Position numbers and translations under genes: made by a program
The notes under the pieces: model-generated
The model's database searches: none
Seen by the model: only the letters and a program-made list of their open reading frames with translations
What the model was told of the DNA's origin: nothing
Assembly (NCBI GenBank): GCA_008360955.1
Contig: LUCM01009066.1
Span: 207,277-271,276, forward strand
DNA: 64,000 bases
Origin: Fasciolopsis buskii
Lineage: Eukaryota; Platyhelminthes; Trematoda; Plagiorchiida; Fasciolidae
Direction of reading: 5' to 3'
Part shown: piece after piece, positions 1 to 11,223 of the stretch
How positions within the stretch are numbered: the stretch's first letter is position 1
How the letters are laid out: every line of letters starts with the position of its first letter

Positions 1-1335
1 TTCCATGTGTACATCCTTACGATCGCTTCCGAGTAGCATATGGTATGAGTTATATTTTTGACATGAACCTTAAATGTTCCGATCGATCTTGGGCTAGGGG
101 AGAACCATAATCAAGCCTGACCCTAGTTTAAGCTCATCCGTGGTGCATATCCATCATCCCACCATGCTAACGTAACGACTGGCCAAATAACCGTAGAGAT
201 ATTAGATATGCTTATCAAATCGTTCTATAACCAAGTAGAAAAGATAAAGGACGTACATCCGGAGGAATACAGAACAGTAGTTTCATTTTAGTGTCACCAC
301 GCTATTTGCTTAGACTGACTTGGATCCAGCACAGAACTTAACCAAAGAACTTTGAAAAGAATACTACCCGGACAATACACCTGACGCAAAAACAGTTTAA
401 GGTTTACTGCAAATGCTTCCATGACAGTGACGTGTATGAGCAAATCAAAGGGGCGCCAATGGGCTTACCACTAGTAAGGATCCGGCCAAAACTTGAGGTG
501 ATACCACTGCGACTACTGAGCACTCTAAGACTGAACAGAAAAATATTCAACAGCACAGGTAAAAACCACGGATTTACCACGGAATCAGAGAAATATGGGT
601 AAATGGCATTTCTGATGGTATTGATAAAATGAAACGCTGACGGCACAGTGAAGACAAGAATGTGTCATAAGTTAACAGAACCAATTGTTACGCGTTCACA
701 GTAATCACTCAGATCATCACTATAGGTCACACATTCACGAAAGTCAGCACGTCCTAAAGCACAAAAAACTAAGCTAATAAGAACAGCTCTAACTTTCCAA
801 GTGTTTCAGCGGAAACAGCTATCCAAGAAACTTCGCAAAATGAATCGTGCCCCATAAAAACATACCAAAGGTCACAGTCAAACAAAAAGATCACTGTACC
901 TTTCATTACCAAAACATTTGACTTAGTTATAAAATTTCTTTGACCCCAGTGAATTACAATGGCTTCTAGACCCTCCGAAACTATCAGGAGACTCATGTCG
1001 GGTGCAAAAGGAAAACTTTAGACAGAGGAAGAAATACACATAGTAAATACAGTGAATTGCGTGAGCTGCTTGAAATGTTACATTCAGCAAACCGGTGAAA
1101 AAGTATCCACTGGGATTCTTGAACACAGATTAGCTCCAAGAAAACACAATCCAATTTATTTCGTTTCTGTCCACGGGGATCTAGAAGGACGCAGGTTCAA
1201 TTTAGCCAATGCTGGAATTCTGGATCGGGCAATCACGAGGGAGGCAACATTTTGGAATCTTGGCACTATTCAAATAATTCAGTAGCGAGACATCGAAGTA
1301 GATTAAGTATACAGTCGGATGAGAAACAAACAGCT
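1..1335 (+). mobile_element. Penelope-like element, 3' part (RT remnant + GIY-YIG nuclease), decayed
   Basis: Penelope-like elements encode one protein with a reverse transcriptase followed by a C-terminal GIY-YIG endonuclease, used for target-primed insertion. Translating the plus strand with frame changes recovers their landmarks in order. An RT strand motif reading VVSF then VTTLFA (shifted frame) lies near 275-320. EQIKGAPMGLPL, the family's 'KGTPMGSP' box, lies at about 435-470. A segment reading TESEKYG-stop-MAFLMVLIK-stop-NADGTVKT (the usual FLDVLI..DG.LKT) lies at about 560-640. The linker SRPSETIRRLMSGAKGKL lies at about 965-1018. The nuclease domain lies at 1052-1285 (NCVSCLKCYIQQTG, EHRLAPRKH, ILDRA), and its tail continues shifted to about 1330. 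The stretch between the KGAPMG box and FLMVLI is too short to hold the catalytic YxDD segment, so that part appears deleted. Several stops confirm a dead copy. The 5' end lies outside the window. Confidence 0.88.
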
Positions 1336-4300
1336 TAGCTAATTAAGGGAGACGTAAATTAAACCACGCTGACCGTAATTATAAACCTACGAACTTTAAG
1401 AAGATTCGTCCCTTGGAATTAATCATCAGATGTTCGGATACCCAAAATAGAAACAGCGACACGCAGCTAAAGGGTTAAAATTATCAAGTTCAATTACAGT
1501 CTTCTAGGATGAAAACTCAAGCAACAGACGTCAAGCAAAAGACATACACAGTTTCCAGTTCTAGGTTTTCGGAGATGTTCAAGGTCAAAGCTAATAACGA
1601 ACAGAAAAATACAGAACAACAAATGCACCCATGTCTTGACGATGTTACCTTTACTGGAGACGAGAAGTTCACGATCTACACGCCAAGCTGTGCGATTGGA
1701 CCTCTATGAAAACTTTAACAGCATATTGTTTGGGGATATCACCTCCACGTTTGTTAATATTGAATGAAGAAAACAACTTCAATTTATTTTCTCCATTTTC
1801 TTGGGAACAAAAGTCTGAGTTTTTCTGTCTTGTTGCTTTTCAACAAATCGTCTTGCAGCACGGTACCAGGAAAATGAGTTTTAATCTAGCTTCTGTTTTG
1901 AGCTAGCCTGCTGACGGGCGGAACAAAGCGGATCGAGTTAAAATTCGAAGCGAATCCGGTATAAAATACTGCTTCATAACTACTGCCATTTATGAGATGA
2001 CGTAAAAGTACCAATACTAATAGTGTTCGAGCAAGAAAAGAGACTGGATTCGTAGTGCACAACTGAGGTTATATTCGGAAGTAAGCATACAGTAGCAGGC
2101 GGATGGCAAAGGTATAATGAGAGTCTGAAACGAGAACGCTGGGGTTAATCAGAGGAAACAGGTAATCTGTAACAGTACGCGCGGTTCCGATCATCCCCGG
2201 AAGAACAGGGTTTCGATGGACGAAGCTTTCTGTCGTAATAGACACAGAATTCCGAGACTGTCACTGACGATGTTCGGAGCCGTGTGCAGGTTAGATTCGG
2301 AGATTCAAAGCGGCCAATCAAATCATTTATGGCATAGACCAACTTACCTCGAAATTTTCACTGATTTGGTTTGCGTCAGCATGTTTGTATCTGAAAGGAA
2401 AAAACAGAAGAGAAAAGATAGCACAGAGAAGGCAGCCAAGTTAAATCCGAGTTAAGTGAAGATGACGAAATTACTTCTAATTACTTGCCTCGTAATTTGT
2501 CCACCTTTTTTCAATTTCAGGACCTCGAAAGATGCCATCCGGAAGATCACTAAAGCCTGTTAAAAGAACTTTTGAATATTCACTGGTAACTAAAGGCAGA
2601 ATTTCGAGTGTCCCTGCCAACTGTGCAACCCCTGTTATGTCTGTCCGAAGACGAATAATTCATTACTGGTTCTACCTTTGCGAGCCTTTTCTTCCCAATT
2701 GTATGCTCGATTCACTTTTTGACGGGCCAGAACTGTTATTAATCGGCGTTGCATCTATTAGACACGTATCCGTGCCTGGTCTTGTCTAGTTGCCCGTCCG
2801 AGCTGTGAGTCTATTGATCCTACTAAACTGACACACTACAACTTGCCAACGCCCACAATGCACACCAAAACGGTCGGAGTCATATTGGTCCGATAAAACA
2901 GGCAAAGGAATTAATGCGTTCCACGCTGAAAAGTGGACAGAATGGTGGCAAACATGACAAGGAGATAAAAATTAAAAAAATGATAACGAAAATGGATGAA
3001 TATTTAAGCAAGGGCTTTTAATGGACTCGGAAGTTCAACTGGACGTCGAACCAACTGTTCACAACATTGTTAAGATGGATTTGTACCCGATTCACGAACG
3101 TGACATGACGTGATCCTGGTTTCCAACCGCCATCCGGTCACCCATACGGCATACGTCTGCTTCCGCACTCAGGATTGATTAGAAAATTTTGAGTCATCCG
3201 ACCAGTCAAGCAAAATTCCTTGTACAAAGTCCATCATTGTGGTTTTGTGGGCGGAACGAGTTCGACTGAAATAAATTTTACGTTGCCGTACGTTTCGATC
3301 GCCTTAGCGACGCTGTTACTATGACCGACGGCCCGGCCTTGGGACTGAGGCGCAATGATGGACCACTTACGGTCTAGGCACTAAGACATGATCTGTTCAA
3401 AGGCTGGATAGTTCTACTGTTCAAAGAAAATTGCAATTCCTAGCTTCAGGGAGAGTAAATTAGATGTGCCAGATACACATGAGCCTTTTTACCACCGGCA
3501 GCTAGTACGTTTAGTTCATCTCGTAGCTATCGCTAGAACTCAAACAGGACATGCAGTTACCGCCTTGGTAAAGTCACTGAGTGTTTAAACGGGCTTAATA
3601 ACTGTTGGCGACTCAATGTTTGACCAAATCCATACAGATCTCATTGCAGACAAAAGTTACAGAACAATTTCTACTGGTTTCAGAAAGCACGGTTTACGTC
3701 AACTTCTATGTGGACTGCAAACAGAATTCAGCAATCAATGTGTCACTGCACGAGCAGGAAAAGCAAAATTTAACAATATCTTCGCCACGCTTTCATTTGG
3801 TTCTGATTAAGTTGTGACATTGCCAACTCGGAACTAATTCGTTGGATTTATTGCAGGAGAAAATGGTTGTGATTGGTGGTTGCTGGTACGCTTGGTATCG
3901 AATGGGAATCCTAACGATCGATGTTCCAGATAGATCGGTTTTTGTCTAGAAGTGAATAAAACTTATTTACCTTATCGTAGGCACTCGAACAATGAAATAT
4001 ACTCGTTGTTGACTTTCCTCTTTTGTGCGAAAGCACCTATTTGTATGTGAATTGTTGCTCTTCGTAAATAAATTACTCATGGGACATAAGCTTTTTTCTT
4101 AACAGTCTCAAGCTGTTTGGAAGGTGTCACTCACAGAGACCTTTATGCAGAACGATTAGACGTGTTCCAACTAGAACTTTGGCAAAATGTGATTGCGATT
4201 ACCTTATCAGGCTTTTGATACTGGTGAGTTGAAGCCATTTGCAACCGACAGTAAATTGAGTGACCACTTTACTGGTATTGTTTATCAATAATTTCATCGC

Positions 4301-7300
4301 TCCAGAACTTGAAATAAAATGGGGGTATTCCTGGTAGCATTTGGTAGACTGTATATCAAACATGGAATCCCTGAAATTATCCAAAAAGGTTGAGTGATTC
4401 ATTTCAGCAATTGCAAATCTTGACGAATTTAGGCTGGTTGATCGATCAGTGATCGCGAGAACAGGTCAAGCGGCGCAATCAAACAACTGCCACGTGATCA
4501 GATCATCCCTGAGAGTAAAATGAGGTGGACAAAAAATCAAGTGATAGGCATCTTATCACCCGGAACTTCAGTGATATCATATTATTCGGTAAATTGAGAC
4601 AGGGGGGAGATGGACGGATCACTTTTTGAAATGAAAAGCCCCAGCATTTGATCGAAAATCAGATTACGATAAGTGATGACTCCTTGATTAGGGCGAGAAG
4701 TACCAGGCGGTTCAGACATTTTACCTACGTATTGAGACATGAATTTGTTCAAGATTGTCTTAGAAAAACTCTTACAAAGCCGCCCAATCCATAATGCCAG
4801 CCAGGTTTCAGAGCTCGAAAGTGATGGATATACAAGGCTAATGATGCTTGACGGGGATGAATCATCTTTATTGTGCTTCCGTGGTTTTGTTGCAGTCAGT
4901 TGGGTGTTTGTACAATCTGACGAACAACGTCATGGTTGCTATATTTGTAGAGAATTATCGGGCAAAAATCCTGAACATACTTCCAGAAAACGCACTAGTT
5001 TAAATTTGGAAGTCTACTAAACGGCATCCAGGCGTTGCACGTTTGGGATACAGCCGGGGTCTCCGCCGCATGGAGGAGCAAAAGTCACTGCAAATATTCC
5101 TCTTTGTGAATAACGTCCACTTTTTCAATTATTCCTTATGCTATTTTGATTTTTCGATCAAATTTTCCGTGCAGGATGTTGTCATTTGCCTCATTTTGCG
5201 TCACATAGCAAGGTCACTGCATCCCTGTTTCATCCATGGTGAACATACGCTGAAAGTTCTCTGTACTGTTGACATTTTTATTCTCCTTTAGAGGCTGCAT
5301 GCCAGTACACCCCTGTCCCACTCGAACTAGTGACAGGCTTAGCATCTACTCTTCCGCGTCCGTTTTCTGCCTAAGCCATTAGCAGAGACGTTGTGGGACT
5401 ACCGGTTGAGAGTCCTGTGTATTACGGTCGAATCGTATCAAGTGTCTTCATGCATCGAGAACGTGGTCATCAAGCCCTGTAAGGTCCCAAGTCTCAAGCG
5501 TTTGTACTGTATTTCACAAGGTCCTGCGTCAAAGTCTCAGGATTGCCCAGCCATGTGTTACTGAAATGCTGGTCTAGACATTTTAAACTTACTTCTTCTT
5601 GTCGTACTCTTGTTTAGAGACGAAGTTCTGTCTTGTGCAATTTTTATATTTGTATCCACTGGGCGACGCAGCACTGAAGTCCACGTGGTTGATTAAACTG
5701 ACTACCTTTAGGAGTAATTTGATTTATTTTCATTCTCCTTGAACCTTTCGTCTGAGCCGTTGTTCTATCTAGGCTGGTGAGTTTCATCACTCCTACAGCA
5801 AACCGTCCACTCAATACTCCTCAGCAGCAGTCCCGATTTGAAAATATGCTGGAGGCGGTTCAGTTGTATAAACTGTCCATTAGCTTGCTCGTTTAGCGCT
5901 TGTCTGCGGTTTTCTGTATGGCCATCACCACTTATTTCTATGTTTCCGGTCTAGGTACCGCGGATCTAGACTTGGTTTACGTGCTTTAGTCAATCACCGC
6001 TTGTCTGTGCGATTACGGATTAAGGATTTGCCCAATCGTTAGTTCTCATTAATTCTGCTGCAGGAGAATTGCGTGAAATTTACTTTGCCTCTCATCCTAT
6101 AGTAAAGGCGATTTTAAGAGATCTTGAGCGCTCGTGTCCTTGTTTGTGTCTTGTAACGCACAGTTTGATTTCCACTATTTCTTCCTATCTTCGTATGAAC
6201 GTGAGGACACACCAGTTTCGTGAATAAGTTTAAAGATTAGAATTCCTTTCCTTCATATTGATCATTGTGTTAATCGTTTGGAAACAGCGGGTTTACTTTG
6301 GATTTCATGTAGTACTCATTCATTAAGGGTAGGGCGCAATGGAAGGCTTATATTATAGTCGGGAAATTGCAGTTTATAATAACTCAGTGGGTCACTTGGG
6401 GCAACCAGTTTCCTACGGTTCACGGGGGTAACGTTCCACTGTAACGGAGTCATGCTGGACATGACTGTCAAAACAAAAGTGATACAGACTATGCGTAAGC
6501 AGAATGACCGGCTCCGTTTAGCCGGCGATTGTCGCAGCGTTTCAAACCTGAACGTCACGGGGTCCAGTCGACTGTGAAGCTCCCCACGTGACATTCTTTT
6601 CCTGACTGCGACCTACATCCTGAAAATGATGAACATTACAGTTTGATTTATAAAGGAAGTAATAAGACAAAGAATAAGAAATGACATTGTGGTTAACTGG
6701 TGGTGTTCGCCACCCCTTACTGACAGGCCTTTTTCCGATGGTCATCTCTACAACACTTCTCTTGTTACATCAGAACGTGTGTCTCAACGTTGGCTAGTAC
6801 CTCCTGTCCTCACGGCTGATTTCTTATGGACTGGTCATGCAACATGATTACTCATGCGGGGCGGAACAGCTGTTGTGAGTATGCACAAAATGTTCATCCT
6901 CGTTGGCCATGACAACCAGCTAAACAGAAATGTCAACATCGTAACTTTACTCTTACCATATTATGGTTGTACACATGCACACATTTAGCAACCTTTAGCA
7001 ATCCGAAATCAGGAAGCGTGTGGTAACCAACTTGCCTGCCGATTTACACACTTGCCTGTCTCTGATCCTGGTCTGTTTGTCTACCCATGCATCCTCCTAA
7101 TTCGATCATTTTGATTTGCCACGAACTCATGTCTCGCAGTCGATGTGTCTGTGCACGTGTTCGACACCTGGAACACGTACGCACAACCGTATATGTGCGT
7201 GCACAAAATGCCGAAATTACATTCTGAGGTGCTTTTCTTTTGACGGTGACCATATCAACGAATGTCATAACATGAGAATAAACCGGTAATTTTGGTTAAT

Positions 7301-7455
7301 ATTCCGGTTTCTTGTGGACACGTAAAGTTCTATAAGTGTGCAATACTCCAGTATCCAAGCTGATCGGCGGAACTGAAAGGCAAACACATACACATACAAG
7401 CAAACTCATTTAGGATTTCACACACAAACAGAACAGGTAAACAGGCACGGGGAGT
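1336..7455. other. Unassigned DNA with no recognised gene
   Basis: I recognise no gene here. Only short open frames are present, mostly overlapping one another on both strands with random-looking composition. Some short stretches sit between plausible splice sites, for example 2521-2585 (acceptor with a long pyrimidine tract, donor CTG|gtaact) and 4151-4224 (donor CTG|gtgagt). Signals of this quality are expected by chance at this density. One weak tRNA-derived SINE-like signal is listed separately at 5305-5392. Confidence 0.5.
5305..5392 (-). repeat. Possible tRNA-derived SINE head
   Basis: On the minus strand the segment reads a box-A-like GCTAATGGCTTAGGCAG, then about 35 bases later a box-B-like CTAGTTCGAGTGGGAC. 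This is the spacing of an internal RNA polymerase III promoter. The box A resembles the one in the better-supported SINE near 50.4 kb (TAATGGCTAAGGC). No cloverleaf closes cleanly, so it is not a functional tRNA gene. It could also be coincidence. Confidence 0.3.
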
Positions 7456-7540
7456 ATGCAATCGAGACAGCTCAACCGGAATGCTACCTCACCATCGATT
7501 ATCCAAACTTGGCTTCTAGTTTTATGCATGTTCCCTTCTG
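7456..7540 (+). CDS. Candidate first exon with signal-peptide-like N-terminus
   Basis: An ATG opens 28 codons that end in a strong splice donor (TCTG|gtaagtcag). The predicted residues start with a basic, polar stretch (MQSRQLNRN), followed by a hydrophobic run (IIQTWLLVLCMFPS), which has the form of a signal peptide or signal anchor. The exon would end in phase 1, common for secreted and extracellular proteins. A possible following exon with matching phase lies at about 10865-10993 (acceptor atgacag, donor TGGT|gtaagt). No family is recognised. The call rests on one donor site and residue composition, and could be chance. Confidence 0.22.
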
Positions 7541-10500
7541 GTAAGTCAGACTGAGATTCTCGGTGTTCATGAAACATTCTTGGCTTTTCGAACGCAGAAT
7601 CCTGCTGTTTCAAATGAAATTTGCTCATGTGATCGATAAATCGTTCAGGTTATCTGATATCCCAAAAAGTGCCTCGCAGCAGACCTAGTTGTTACCAGTT
7701 TAATTTGTACTGAAAACATATGCAATCTGACGGTTTAGCAATATGAAGTAGTTGACTACTTCTTCGTTCATCACAGCGAACTTACCTCAACATAAAATAT
7801 CAGGTGATTGTATCTATCTTTTCTACATTCCCCGGTCAATATTAGCCGGTTTTCGATAGGTGGCGGGTGTTATTTGATATCAGGCCATTTCAACTTACCA
7901 AAGCTGTGATATTTTGGCAGCATTTAATGATTAGCATCATACCGAACTTTTAATTTCACTGCAAAGTTCTTCCAGTACAATCACCACATTCGGTAAATCC
8001 CTTCCAATTTTGTCAATTTGCCTGCATCAGTCTCATCCCGGCGAACCATCGCAACTTTCAAAATGCTTAGGAGTTATCTGAAAACCACTCGAAAATATGT
8101 TTTTGCGAGATCTTCCAAGCATAGGCATGTCATCACATCATGGTCTAGTAGAAAAATTCCCAATATATTTCGCAATACGAACATGTCAATTTCTGGAGGT
8201 TTGCTCGCAACGAAGAATTCAATGGAGCTTAATTGTTCGCAGGCGAATTTCCCCTGTTTGGTTATTTTCCATCTCTTTAACTTTTGCATCATCATCTCAA
8301 AAGATTACGGGACACATAGTTACGAGTTTATCAGCTATTTGCGAGTCATTCCTCCGTGGTTCAACTGATACACAGACTTCGCATGTTGAGTGCACCGTTT
8401 ATTCATTCGGCCTAGATAACAAGCGCAGCGCTTTTGTCTGGCCCATGAGATTTGATTAAAAGTCAATCGTAGGATTGAGCATGATTGTAGTGGTAAGAAG
8501 GTCGATTCAGAATAGCCAACGATTGATCAACAGAAAGAAAACTGTCAGTCTTTCAATGCCTGGAGGAATTCTGACAGTTACAGTCTTCACAGCTGGTCTG
8601 TGGATGTGGTACGCCCTTAAACGAACACACTGGTCGGAAATTATCAGTCGAACTATGCTCCGAATTCACCTGCCTGGTATTTTTCGTACTGTTATACCGA
8701 AAATAATTAGGTCGATTCCAAATTTAGTTGACACTCCATTCGTGCTTTGAGTGTGAGGGTAGTCATTCACGATATAGATAACTGCAGATTTGATTATCCA
8801 TTTTCTAGTTAGTTTTCACGATCCATTTCCTATGAACAAACCCAATTCTCATCGATCAATACTTGTTCCTAGTTTTAGAGGGTATAACCGTAGTAAAGGT
8901 TTGGTATGCGTTGTGACACCGACCGAATCACTCAAGTCGTGTAAAGGGAAAGCCCCATGATATGGAACGGAATATATTCTAGTTAGAATTATTTTGCATT
9001 CAAGTTCAAACTGAATGATTTTTTATTGATTAGATTCATTCATGATCGGAATAACAGAATCTTGTGATAAATGGACCGAAAGCGAAGGAATAGAACCATT
9101 ATTGATCCGATCGATTTCACTCTGTTGCATAAAGCCTCACATGACTCAGGTGTTTAATGCCCGCCAAATATCCCCCCATGTTCGGCTAATATCAAGCCAT
9201 CAAAACTTTGTGTGTGAATCTGGTCCCATAGGATCGGGTCTTCCTACTGGCAGTCATTTCCTGGTTCGGCAAATGATAAATGACCGCGAAGCGGTCCTAA
9301 AATTAGCATGTAATTTACATCAACTAAGGAAAATAAAATAAAAACGTTTGTTAAGACCACATAGCTTGCAATATTTTATCTTGCCAGGGATCAAAGTGAT
9401 TGGGATAGACTAAATTAGATAAAACGGTTCCTGATTCTAGTAAAACAATCCAGATTCTTGGGTAGCATCTAAAGTGAGAATGACCGGTTTGCCAAATCCG
9501 AAATTTCTGTGACGCATGACGATCTTGTGTACAGGGTTTTAATTTTGATAGTTATGTTCTATGTTTCAATCATCTGTGCTTATGTACACACAACCGGGCC
9601 GGGTATTCGTGCTTTGATAGAGCTGACGGTACTACGCTCGTACTGAGCAATACAAAAGGGTGCACCTGTTGGATTGCTTGAAAAGTAATTAGGAAACGCT
9701 TTTGGTTTCGAATGACGGTTTCACACTGAGACGAACTCGAAACCAACTTGTTCAAGAGGTTGGTTTCGGAAATGGACCAGAACTATTTGGAAATGACATT
9801 CAGTGAAATCATTGAGAACACATTCTGTACGGACCACAATTTTTATATATATCTCGTATCGCTGGACGCTCCCATTCCAAGGTGTGCTGAGTGCTTTTGT
9901 GTTACGCGTACTTGGAGACAGGGAGCAGACTGTCTTCGAATAATTTCATTTGATCAAACGCTGTCCGAAATGATGTAGGAAATATGCAGCAGATAGTGGT
10001 ATTCAGCAAATTACCTCATGAGTTGTAATCGATATCACTCATCAATCTTTTTATTTCACAAGCTCTGGATTCCTCTAGATTTGTTGCTCTGAAAACAGCT
10101 TCAGGTTTGTGTGCGTGCCTATTGATTTTTGGGTATCCAAATCATTGATCAACCTTGAAGCCTTAAGCTAAATGACGGGTAAAATCCGAGTCTAACTTGC
10201 ATTTCGTTTGGTGTTTTCACCGTGATTCTGTAGCACCGGCAATTTGATTTTCTTACTTCGGTCTTCAGAAAGCATCTACACTCTGGACGATTTCATGCCG
10301 TGGAATATAAGACCTCTGACCAAACGGCTGAACTCGACTGTTCTTAATCCGCTCTAGATTTTCTGACGACTGTCATCATCATGATTTTGAGTCAACGGAA
10401 AATAACTAACATTTGATATTTCATTGTTCTGCACAATATTTTGTTACACTTTGCTCAGGCAACGTTTTTTTACATTAGTGACAACTAGCTGATTCACGGA

Positions 10501-10839
10501 GAAGCGGTCCTACAAAGCTACAAAGCCAATCGTGTAACGACTGTAAATTACGTCGTAAAATTGCGCCAACAATAACAAATTTGATATTTGGATCAAAGTT
10601 AAGTATAACCTGGCGAGGTCACATTGGTTATCATGATCACAAATGCGGAAAACGGGGACCGAAATTCACAGCCTCCGTAACAGGTCTCATCGCAATAATC
10701 CGCGTATTTGGAACTGATAGTGACCTCATCAGTGAGTGGTACCGATTAATCGTTTTCCATTCTGATTTATTCAGTTTTTCTCCCGGAGGGAGGGGTTGGA
10801 TTCGTCAATAAACAAAAACAAAAAACTGTGTTTATGTAA

Positions 10840-11055
<216 letters not shown>

Positions 11056-11200
11056 TGATTTCTACGCCTATCGCCTATTCATAAGAAAAACAATCAGCTG
11101 TACCATTCTTTGGTGGTTTTTACTGATTTGATGGGCACTGATTCTTGATTTTGAAGAACCGAGTTTTCCGTGACTAAAATGTCGCTGTTACTCCCGACAG

Positions 11201-11223
11201 GATAAAAGTTATTAACTTTTATC
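11201..11223. repeat. Perfect 10-bp inverted repeat (hairpin)
   Basis: GATAAAAGTT and AACTTTTATC are perfect reverse complements separated by three bases. The arms are AT-rich, so folding would be weak. No function is implied. Confidence 0.6.

Noticed and set aside
5036..5075. A plus-strand translation containing HVWDTAG, like the G3 motif of Rab/Ras GTPases
   Set aside because: The following residues (VSAAW) do not fit the family, no G1, G4 or G5 motif is nearby, and the frame is short. Judged chance.
5598..5676. Minus-strand segment between a good acceptor and donor (GAAGAA|gtaagt), open throughout
   Set aside because: Few codons begin with G and the product is low in information. It shows how easily splice-like pairs arise by chance here.
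8018..8459. Two overlapping plus-strand frames of 116 and 120 codons plus a minus-strand frame
   Set aside because: They lie in different frames over the same DNA, with random-looking composition and no splice context.
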